64,000 nt of DNA. Origin: Solobacterium moorei. Its GTDB lineage: Bacteria; Bacillota_I; Bacilli_A; Erysipelotrichales; Erysipelotrichaceae. Below the pieces are notes generated by a model. It was not told where the DNA came from. It did no database searches and saw nothing but the letters and a program-made list of their open reading frames with translations. How positions within the stretch are numbered: position 1 is the first letter of the stretch; each line of letters begins with the position of its first letter. The position numbers and the translations under genes are program-made. This document shows positions 36,589 to 44,232 of the stretch, piece after piece. The stretch covers positions 1,364,001 to 1,428,000 of the forward strand of contig NZ_AP028934.1 in NCBI RefSeq assembly GCF_036323475.1. The letters are read 5' to 3'.

Positions 36589-37065
36589 ATGAGACTATTA
36601 CTTACTGTTTTTTTATGTTTAATCATATTATCATCAGGCCAATTCCACATTATTGATATAAATCAGTATAATAAATCTTCGATTCAAGTTACTGTACATG
36701 GAGGTGTATTAAGACAAGGTGTCATATCCTTAGATCCATATGCGACAATAGAGGATTTATTATCGAAAGCAGGTTTAAGTGAGGATGCGGATCTATCAAG
36801 TTTAAATCTAGAGACAGTATTACATGATAAAGATGTTTTAACGATACCAACTAAATCAAATGACATAAGAATTAATCAAATTTCTATTAATACAGCTGAT
36901 TTAAACGGATTATTACAAATTCCTAAAATCGGTGAGAAAACTGCACAAGCAATAATTGATTATCGTAATCAATATGGATTGTTTCAAGCATTAGAAGATT
37001 TAATGAAAGTGAAAGGGATAGGACAAGCAAAGTTTGATTTCATAAAAGATAAAATTTGTTTATGA
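36589..37065 (+). CDS. comEA: ComEA competence DNA receptor
   Basis: A 158-residue protein with an N-terminal membrane anchor (residues 1-18), a SLBB-like middle ('VHGGVLRQGVISLDP') and a C-terminal helix-hairpin-helix pair ('ISINTADLNGLLQIPKIGEKTAQ', key words NTA and IGEKTA). It binds double-stranded DNA outside the membrane for uptake. It overlaps comEC in an ATGA arrangement. Confidence 0.95.
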   Translation: MRLLLTVFLCLIILSSGQFHIIDINQYNKSSIQVTVHGGVLRQGVISLDPYATIEDLLSKAGLSEDADLSSLNLETVLHDKDVLTIPTKSNDIRINQISINTADLNGLLQIPKIGEKTAQAIIDYRNQYGLFQALEDLMKVKGIGQAKFDFIKDKICL

Positions 37066-38900
37066 AAGGAATTATAAAAAATCCCTTACTTGTATTACTG
37101 ATGTATCTTCTATGTTTATATATGAAAGATATCCATAGATTAATTGTTTTCCTATTATGTATTCTATATTGGTATCGACATCATAGTTTCAAAAGCTGTA
37201 TTTTTCTTAGCTGTATCCTATGCATGACGTATTTTCCCCATATTCATTTTATTTGCTCAGATACATATCGAATTGTTGATGTAAAAAGTAATTATGCAAT
37301 TATTGAAAATCACGATAACCGAATCGTAATATATACAAATACAACATTACCGTTTGATGCGGATGTTGAAGTCAGTTCTCATATACATTCTTTTGATTAT
37401 GATTCAAAATTCTATGGGTTTTCATTATATCAATGGTCAAAAGAGAATAATTTTAATGGATATACATATCAATCAGAAATAGAAGTGATTCAACAGCATT
37501 TCACATTACGGTCTTGGGTACAAAAACAAATTGAAAAGGTTAATGACAATCTACAAAAAGAGATATTGTATCAAATTATCTTTCGTATCAAGAGTAAAGG
37601 AATTGATATATCAGATATTTTTGATCAAATTGGCTTTTCATATATCGCGGGTATTTGGTTACTGTTGTATGTTATTAAGTTTTTAAGTACACAAAGACAA
37701 CGTAAAATTATTAAAGTACTGTGTCTTATCTTATTAAATATTTTTTATCATTACCAAATTGTTTTAGTGTATTCGTTATTGTATGGATTGTTGCAGTTTG
37801 CAAATATTCCTACAAGAGTAAAGATACTAGTCTCATCGGTAGTTTTATTGGTTATTTTTCCTCATGCACTATATTCGTTATCGTTTCAGATACCACTCAT
37901 CTATCGTTTACAAACTCTATTTATAAAATCACATCGAAAAATTATTACAACACTGATTATCACATGCATTTGTAGTATTAAATTTCAATCAGTACAATTA
38001 CTTTCGTTATTGTTTTATCCGGTGATACGCTACTTTTTGGGTTTTACTTGGATGATGGGGTTTATTCAATTATGGACGGAATTTAACATTATTGAGTTCT
38101 TAGCAATTGTTTCTAGAACGATTTCGATGATGCAATCAATAAAAATCTACGGGAATATCATTGGTATGGGGACGATATTCGTACCAATTGTATATTTATC
38201 TTTAAAAAATCAGAAATTTAGAATATACACTATTGCGTGTTTAATGGTGATATTTCTTGGTATATCGGTGATACACCCTTTATCAGAAGTGACAGTTTTA
38301 AATAGTCCAAAAAATACAAATATCATATTAAAGCCAATGCTTTCCAATTGTGCAACAGTAATATCTGAGTCAAATTCTGTTATATCAAAAGATTTGCAAA
38401 GCTATTTACACGCAAAAGGTATTAATAAAATTAATACAATCTTGCAGAAAGCAGATGACATGGAAGGGATAGAGATAATAGCTTCTCCTCAAAGTAGCCT
38501 CACGCATCAATTAAACCTAGAAAATCCCGATCATCCAATCTGGTACTTTCATTACAATCAACTTGTTTTTATCGTGTTTACATATTTAGACTATAACGAT
38601 ATCACGTATTTTTTAAATCATTATGATCATTTAGATGTTGATGTGATGATACTTGCAAATCATGGTTCTACAAATGCCAATCCATCAGAACTATTTGATA
38701 GTATTCAACCAAAAGTCTGCATCTGTACCAATCAACCATATTTAACGAGTCATTTACCGTCACGTGCTGTTATCAAAGAAATGAATAAAAGGGGGATTAT
38801 GTGGATGGATACAGGGACTTATGGTGATATTTCATTTTTTGGTATCTTTCATAAGCATTTTGCTCTAACATCATCTGGGAAAATTGTTATAATAAATTAG
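37062..38900 (+). CDS. comEC: ComEC DNA-uptake channel with degenerate metallo-beta-lactamase-like domain
   Basis: A 612-residue membrane protein with a short OB-like N-terminus, about ten membrane segments (residues ~5-420) and a C-terminal domain ending 'ILANHGSTNANPSELF'. This matches ComEC, the pore for transforming DNA. Typical ComEC proteins are 700-800 residues and carry an HxHxDH metal motif; here that region reads 'LQKADDMEGIEII', lacking the histidines, and HHGS is NHGS. The ATG at 37062 overlapping comEA's stop is chosen over a TTG six bases earlier. Confidence 0.85.
   Translation: MKGIIKNPLLVLLMYLLCLYMKDIHRLIVFLLCILYWYRHHSFKSCIFLSCILCMTYFPHIHFICSDTYRIVDVKSNYAIIENHDNRIVIYTNTTLPFDADVEVSSHIHSFDYDSKFYGFSLYQWSKENNFNGYTYQSEIEVIQQHFTLRSWVQKQIEKVNDNLQKEILYQIIFRIKSKGIDISDIFDQIGFSYIAGIWLLLYVIKFLSTQRQRKIIKVLCLILLNIFYHYQIVLVYSLLYGLLQFANIPTRVKILVSSVVLLVIFPHALYSLSFQIPLIYRLQTLFIKSHRKIITTLIITCICSIKFQSVQLLSLLFYPVIRYFLGFTWMMGFIQLWTEFNIIEFLAIVSRTISMMQSIKIYGNIIGMGTIFVPIVYLSLKNQKFRIYTIACLMVIFLGISVIHPLSEVTVLNSPKNTNIILKPMLSNCATVISESNSVISKDLQSYLHAKGINKINTILQKADDMEGIEIIASPQSSLTHQLNLENPDHPIWYFHYNQLVFIVFTYLDYNDITYFLNHYDHLDVDVMILANHGSTNANPSELFDSIQPKVCICTNQPYLTSHLPSRAVIKEMNKRGIMWMDTGTYGDISFFGIFHKHFALTSSGKIVIIN
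38885..38893 (+). promoter_or_regulatory. Extended -10 promoter ten bases before holA
   Basis: TGTTATAAT lies at the very end of comEC, ten bases from the holA ATG. No Shine-Dalgarno site is present between them. Confidence 0.55.
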
Positions 38901-38903
38901 CGT

Positions 38904-39908
38904 ATGACAGTATATTTATTGAGTGGAAAAGATATGTTTCGACAAGAGGAGCGTTTAGCAACTCTTTTAAAAGAGTTTTCAATAGTGAAAGAATATGTCA
39001 CAACCTTTGATGCATCAAATGCCAAGACATTTCGTTTTGATGAAGCATTGATGGCTTGTGATACTTTTTCGCTATTTGATGATTCAGCTAAGAAAGCGGT
39101 CATTATTAAAGAACCACACTTCTTACGTGCTGTAGCAAAAACATCTAAGAAAGAAACAGAGAAACAAGAGACAGAGAAAGAACAACGCTTAAAATCCCTT
39201 GAAGCGTATCTTAAAAATCCGAATCCTAATACGTTACTGGTATTTTATTGTCATACATTTCCTGCAGATACTAGAAAAAAAGAATATAAACTCTTAACGA
39301 ATTATGACGTTAGGGTTATAAAATTTGAACTCATGAAGCCTTGGGAGTTTGAAAAGTATGTGGATAATCAGTTAAAAGAGAATAAATTCAAACTTACACG
39401 TGATGCAAAAACAGAGCTATTAGAACGTGTTAGTAATGATACTTTGAAGTTTCATAATGCTCTTGTGAAGATTGATCTTTATGGAAAGAAAGAGCTGAAT
39501 CTTGAAGATATTATGCATATCGTACCAGTGAATGCAGATTTGAATATCTTTAGAATGAGTAATGCATTTGTAGCACATGATTTATCTTCAACATTACTAG
39601 CAATAGATGAAATGTTACAAGCACGTTATGACTACGTTGCGATGATTGCGATGCTTGCAAGTAAGCTACGTAGTTTATATAACATTAAAAAACTGTATGA
39701 ACGTGGCTTATCGGATAGCATGATTGCCACAAGATTACATGCGGATGATTGGGCAATTAAAAAAGGTTTAGAAAGCTGTTATCATCTACAATCGAAGACA
39801 TTATTACGGTATTTAGAAGAACTTGCAACGCTTGAACAAGGTATCAAAGCAGGACGAATTGAACCTAAGAATGGTTTTGAACAGTTTATATTAAAGAATG
39901 GGAGTTAA
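38904..39908 (+). CDS. holA: DNA polymerase III delta subunit
   Basis: The clamp-loader wrench subunit, 334 residues. It has the AAA+-like fold without a P-loop: 'YLLSGKDMFRQEERL' at the start and 'LEQGIKAGRIEPKNGFEQFIL' content at the end (key words AGR and FEQFIL). It follows comEC as in many Firmicutes. The start has no ribosome site and a -10 box ten bases upstream. Confidence 0.92.
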   Translation: MTVYLLSGKDMFRQEERLATLLKEFSIVKEYVTTFDASNAKTFRFDEALMACDTFSLFDDSAKKAVIIKEPHFLRAVAKTSKKETEKQETEKEQRLKSLEAYLKNPNPNTLLVFYCHTFPADTRKKEYKLLTNYDVRVIKFELMKPWEFEKYVDNQLKENKFKLTRDAKTELLERVSNDTLKFHNALVKIDLYGKKELNLEDIMHIVPVNADLNIFRMSNAFVAHDLSSTLLAIDEMLQARYDYVAMIAMLASKLRSLYNIKKLYERGLSDSMIATRLHADDWAIKKGLESCYHLQSKTLLRYLEELATLEQGIKAGRIEPKNGFEQFILKNGS

Positions 39909-39909
39909 C

Positions 39910-41121
39910 ATGCAATCAATTAAAGAACTATATAAAATTGGACGTGGACCAAGTAGTTCACATACACTAGCACCTGAGAGAGCATGCAAGCTCTTTAATG
40001 AAACATTTGGTGCATTCCCATACTATGAAGCAGAGTTGTTTGGCTCTTTATCCTTAACAGGAAAAGGACATCATACTGATGCGGTGATTGAACAAACTTT
40101 ATTAGGAGAAGTGAAAGTAATCTTTTCACTAGAGTGGCAAGAGGAATTTCCTAATGGTTTCTATATTCGAGCATATAATGACAAACATGAACTACAACAA
40201 CGTTGGACTGTATTTTCCATCGGTGGTGGTAGTATTCGCATTGTAGAAAAAGATCTTGATTGGAACGATGAAGTATATCAAGAAAACACACTAAAAGAAA
40301 TTAAACAAGTATTACAAGATAAGAACAAAACGCTGCTTTCTTATATCTATTCTTATGAACCAAATTTAAGTGAACATCTTTTAGATATCATAGATGCAGA
40401 AGTTGAATGTGTTCATGCAGGAATCACTGCAGAAGCTGGAATTTTACCTGGCAAGTTAAAATTACAACGTGTTGCACGTAAGTTATATTTGGAGAGCTTG
40501 AAAAGCAAAAGTTCTTATGCAAACGATTTAAAACTGATGAGCTATGCTTACGCCGCAGGCGAAGAAAACGCTGATACACATAAAGTAGTAACTGCACCTA
40601 CGCTTGGAGCGTGTGGTGTTATCGCTGCATTAACATATCACTGCATCCATGACTTGAAGATTGATAAAGATACAATGATTGATGCGCTCGCTATTGGTGG
40701 TATCTTTGGAAATTTGATTAAACATAATGCGACAATCTCTGGTGCGGTTGGTGGTTGTCAAGCTGAGGTAGGATCTGCTGTATCGATGGCAAGTGCTGCG
40801 TTTGCATATATTTTAGGTGGTAGCTTAAATGATATTGAATACGCAGCTGAGATTGGTATTGAACATCACTTGGGTTTAACGTGTGATCCTGTTATGGGAT
40901 ATGTTATGATTCCTTGTATCGAACGTAATTCACAAGGTATCTTACGTGCGATTGATGCGGCGAATTTAGCGATTCATATGAACAAAGTTCGTGCTACCCA
41001 TAGAGTGAGTTTCGATACGATTGTTGAGACAATGAAGGAAACTGGTAATTGTATACCGATGAGTTTGAAAGAAACATCTATCGGTGGATTGGCTAAGTAT
41101 TTTGATGAAAGCCAGTGTTAA
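39910..41121 (+). CDS. sdaA: L-serine dehydratase, iron-sulfur type, single chain
   Basis: Converts L-serine to pyruvate and ammonia. The 403-residue protein fuses the beta part ('IGRGPSSSHTLAPERA') and alpha part ('PTLGACGVIAAL', 'SGAVGGCQAEVG', 'LTCDPVMGYVMIPC'), whose cysteines can hold a 4Fe-4S cluster. The ATG at 39910 follows GGGAG. The reaction passes through 2-aminoacrylate, the substrate of RidA encoded at 19.5 kb. Confidence 0.93.
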   Translation: MQSIKELYKIGRGPSSSHTLAPERACKLFNETFGAFPYYEAELFGSLSLTGKGHHTDAVIEQTLLGEVKVIFSLEWQEEFPNGFYIRAYNDKHELQQRWTVFSIGGGSIRIVEKDLDWNDEVYQENTLKEIKQVLQDKNKTLLSYIYSYEPNLSEHLLDIIDAEVECVHAGITAEAGILPGKLKLQRVARKLYLESLKSKSSYANDLKLMSYAYAAGEENADTHKVVTAPTLGACGVIAALTYHCIHDLKIDKDTMIDALAIGGIFGNLIKHNATISGAVGGCQAEVGSAVSMASAAFAYILGGSLNDIEYAAEIGIEHHLGLTCDPVMGYVMIPCIERNSQGILRAIDAANLAIHMNKVRATHRVSFDTIVETMKETGNCIPMSLKETSIGGLAKYFDESQC

Positions 41122-41587
41122 AAAAGTTATACATCCCTTGGAAGCAATCTATGATGAACAATCTAAAGTATTGATATTAGGTTCTTTTCCATCTGTGATT
41201 AGTAGACAAGATAAGATGTATTATGCTAATAAAACAAATCGTTTTTGGTATGTAATGGAGGCTTTATTCAATGAAGAAATTACAGACCATGCATTATTTT
41301 GTCATAAGCATCATATTGCAATATGGGATGTGATTCATTCCTGTACAATAGCAGGATCTTCTGATTCATCTATCAAGAATGTTAAAACGAATGATATCGC
41401 TGGATTGGTTCAGAAAACAAACATAAAGTTGATCGTTACTACAGGTAAGAAAGCAGCTACGTTGTATGAACAATATATTCATTTAGATATACCACATATT
41501 AGTTTGCCTAGTACATCTGCCGCAAATGCAAAGATGAAGCTAGAGAAACTGGTTAACGAGTACCAAAGGATTAAGGAGGTTTTATGA
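41105..41587 (+). CDS. DNA-deoxyinosine glycosylase-like (UDG superfamily)
   Basis: A 160-residue protein with 'VLILGSFPSVIS' near residue 22, 'YYANKTNRFWYVME' and 'LPSTSAAN' near the end, as in the small deoxyinosine glycosylase group of the uracil-DNA glycosylase superfamily. It would remove deaminated adenine from DNA. The ATG at 41105 lies inside the end of the serine dehydratase gene; the protein also overlaps the U32 gene. Confidence 0.8.
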   Translation: MKASVKKVIHPLEAIYDEQSKVLILGSFPSVISRQDKMYYANKTNRFWYVMEALFNEEITDHALFCHKHHIAIWDVIHSCTIAGSSDSSIKNVKTNDIAGLVQKTNIKLIVTTGKKAATLYEQYIHLDIPHISLPSTSAANAKMKLEKLVNEYQRIKEVL

Positions 41588-43749
41588 AGAAGGCTGAATT
41601 ACTTGCGCCAGCAGGAAATATGGAAGCGTTAATTGCGGCAGTACAAGCTGGTTGTGATGCAGTTTATTTAGGACTTAATTCTTTTTCTGCTCGTGCATTT
41701 GCAGGAAACTTTTCAAGAGAAGAGTTAACGGAAGCAGTACGTTATTGTCATGTTCGTGGTGTAAAAGTTTATGTGACAATGAATACGATATTATATGAAC
41801 CTGAAATCGAAGCAGCAAAAGACCAAATTCGTTTTTTATATGACCATGATGTAGATGCGTTATTGATTCAGGATTTTGGTCTATTTCATTATGTTCGTAC
41901 ATGCTTCCCAGATTTTGAAGTTCATTGTTCAACACAGATGCATATCCATAATATGGCTGGTATTGAATATATGAAAACACAAGGCGTTAAACGTGTTGTA
42001 TTAGCACGTGAGACGCCAATAGAACTAGTTGAAAAGGCATGTAAGAGTGATATGGATATTGAAGTATTCGCGTATGGTGCTATTTGTATCAGTTATAGTG
42101 GTCAATGTCAGTTTAGTGTAGTTACTAAACAACGTAGTGCTAACCGTGGCATGTGTGCACAATGTTGCCGTATGAAATACTACAAAGAAGATGGTTCTAA
42201 ATTTGAGGAAGGGGAATATATTCTTAGTCCAAAGGATTTGAATGTTATTGATCAATTACCAAAGCTATTAGCGGCTGGTGTTAGTAGTTTGAAGATTGAA
42301 GGGCGTATGAAACGTCCGGAATATGTATGGCTAATTACAAAGACATTCCGTGAAGCAATAGATGCCTATTATCGTAATGAAGCATACCGTGTTACAAAGA
42401 AACGTCAAGAAGAGTTAAAACTGATGTTTAATCGTGGATTTTCAGAAGGTCACTTATTCCATGATGATGTTACTGAACGTATGAATCAATATCGTCCAAA
42501 TCATCAAGGAGTTGTGATTGGCGAGGTTGTGGATTTCTATAAAGGTAAGGTAAAGGTGAAGCTTTCAAAACCGCTTTACCAACATGATGGTTTACGTATT
42601 CTGAGTGAACCTGAAGATATTGGATTAACAGCTGTTAAAATTTATGACCAAAAGAATCTATTAGTGAATAGTGCTAATCCTGGACAGATTGTTACTTTGG
42701 AATGCAAAGAAGGAAGGCCTAAGAGAGGACAAAAGCTACATAAAACAACGGATACTAGACTGTTAGATGAAGTACAACATCACATTAAAGAATTTAGAAG
42801 ACTAGTCGATATTACAGTTTCCTACGAAGCGAGAATTGGACAACCTTTAAAACTGACAGTTTCTGATGGTGAACATATTGTTATGCAAGAAAGTTCTATG
42901 AATCTAGAACAAGCTAAAAACGCACCACTAACAAAAGAAAAGATTGAAGCTGCTCTTGCGAAAACTGGTTCATTTGCATACCGAATTGCAAACTTTACAG
43001 GAGAAATCGATAATGTCTTCTTGCCAGTTAGCGTAATAAATGAAACACGTAGATTAACACTAGAAAAGTTAGATGATTTGCGTGCTGTTAAACATATAAG
43101 ACAAGGCAAACAAGAATATCACTATCACACAGAGAATGTGTTTAATCGGAATTATAAGTATATTATTCAAACAAAGAAGCCAAGAGAATTTGATTGCGAA
43201 AATTACTTAAATGTGGTCGAAAATAATACAGTTACCCCTGTAATTCACGAATCACAAGAGGGTAGGACAACACTTATCAATACAGTTGTTTCCCAAGCTG
43301 GTGATTTTAATAATGAACTTGTGGATTGTATCGGAGGTATGACACTTAACGTCGTAAATTCTTATGCAATCGCATACCTCTTATCGATTCCGGGTATAAA
43401 AGGTGTCATTCTTTCAGAGGAAATGAATGATTTGCAAATTGAAAAAACACTGGATGCTTTTGAACAACGATATAGCTTTAAAGCACCAGTTTATAAGTTA
43501 ATCTATGGTAAACGTACGCTGATGCATATCAAAGATCGCTTCACAAATCAAAAAAATCTAAAGTTCATGTGCGATTTACGTGGCAATCATTATGAAATAT
43601 CATATAATGCTAGCGAGGTTTCAATCTTAGAGTCGTCAGCCTTTAAAACTAACAACCCATTCTGCATGGGTAGTTACTTGATTCTAGATGATGAAACTAT
43701 CGACTTAAAATCTATATTGGAGGATAAAAAACATGAAGAATTTTATTGA
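41584..43749 (+). CDS. U32-family protein (RlhA-like, with DUF3656)
   Basis: A 721-residue protein with the U32 start 'ELLAPAGNMEALIAAV', 'VYLGLNSFSAR', and a cysteine group ('GMCAQCC', near residue 195) of the type that holds an iron-sulfur cluster. The second half matches the DUF3656-containing long form. RlhA of this family hydroxylates 23S rRNA C2501; other members were called peptidases. The rRNA role is inferred. AAGGAGG precedes it, and its end overlaps mscL. Confidence 0.88.
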   Translation: MKKAELLAPAGNMEALIAAVQAGCDAVYLGLNSFSARAFAGNFSREELTEAVRYCHVRGVKVYVTMNTILYEPEIEAAKDQIRFLYDHDVDALLIQDFGLFHYVRTCFPDFEVHCSTQMHIHNMAGIEYMKTQGVKRVVLARETPIELVEKACKSDMDIEVFAYGAICISYSGQCQFSVVTKQRSANRGMCAQCCRMKYYKEDGSKFEEGEYILSPKDLNVIDQLPKLLAAGVSSLKIEGRMKRPEYVWLITKTFREAIDAYYRNEAYRVTKKRQEELKLMFNRGFSEGHLFHDDVTERMNQYRPNHQGVVIGEVVDFYKGKVKVKLSKPLYQHDGLRILSEPEDIGLTAVKIYDQKNLLVNSANPGQIVTLECKEGRPKRGQKLHKTTDTRLLDEVQHHIKEFRRLVDITVSYEARIGQPLKLTVSDGEHIVMQESSMNLEQAKNAPLTKEKIEAALAKTGSFAYRIANFTGEIDNVFLPVSVINETRRLTLEKLDDLRAVKHIRQGKQEYHYHTENVFNRNYKYIIQTKKPREFDCENYLNVVENNTVTPVIHESQEGRTTLINTVVSQAGDFNNELVDCIGGMTLNVVNSYAIAYLLSIPGIKGVILSEEMNDLQIEKTLDAFEQRYSFKAPVYKLIYGKRTLMHIKDRFTNQKNLKFMCDLRGNHYEISYNASEVSILESSAFKTNNPFCMGSYLILDDETIDLKSILEDKKHEEFY

Positions 43750-44110
43750 AGAATTTAAGGCGTTTGCGTTACGCGGTAATGTAATGGACATGGCTATTGG
43801 TGTTATCATCGGTGGTGCATTCCAGGCTATTATCAAGTCATTCATTGACAATATCATCAACCCATTAGTAGGTGTTGTATTCCAAGTTGACTTCTCAACT
43901 GTAGTTATTCATTTGGGTGCTGTTAATTTGATGATTGGTGCATTCATTTCATCCGTAATTAACTTCTTCCTATTAGCATTTGTATTATTCATTATGGTTA
44001 AGACAATTAACAAGCTCAAGAAGCCAGAAGTAAAGGAAGAAGCTACTCCTGCAAAGAGTGACGAAGCGGTTCTATTAGAAAAGATTTTAGAACAATTAAA
44101 GAACAAATAA
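43733..44110 (+). CDS. mscL: Large-conductance mechanosensitive channel MscL
   Basis: A 125-residue channel with the signature 'FALRGNVMDMAIGVIIGGAF' followed by TM1, a periplasmic-type loop, TM2 (residues ~67-90) and a charged C-terminal helix. It releases solutes on hypo-osmotic shock. The start lies within the end of the U32 gene, behind GGAGG. Confidence 0.97.
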   Translation: MKNFIEEFKAFALRGNVMDMAIGVIIGGAFQAIIKSFIDNIINPLVGVVFQVDFSTVVIHLGAVNLMIGAFISSVINFFLLAFVLFIMVKTINKLKKPEVKEEATPAKSDEAVLLEKILEQLKNK

Positions 44111-44119
44111 TTCTTCTGA

Positions 44120-44148
44120 AACAGCCTTTATATCATTGGCTGTTTTTT
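44120..44148 (+). terminator. Terminator of mscL
   Basis: AACAGCC and GGCTGTT form a stem around 11 bases and are followed by TTTT. Confidence 0.85.
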
Positions 44149-44199
44149 CAATTAATATTCGTTAAATTTCCCGTTTTAGTGGTTAGAAGAGGGCGATTT

Positions 44200-44208
44200 T
44201 GTTATAAT
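44200..44208 (+). promoter_or_regulatory. Promoter of smc-ftsY-ylxM
   Basis: Extended -10 TGTTATAAT lies 24 bases upstream of the smc ATG, leaving room for the AAGGAG site. Confidence 0.6.
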
Positions 44209-44232
44209 GTCTAAGAGATTTAAGGAGATTTT

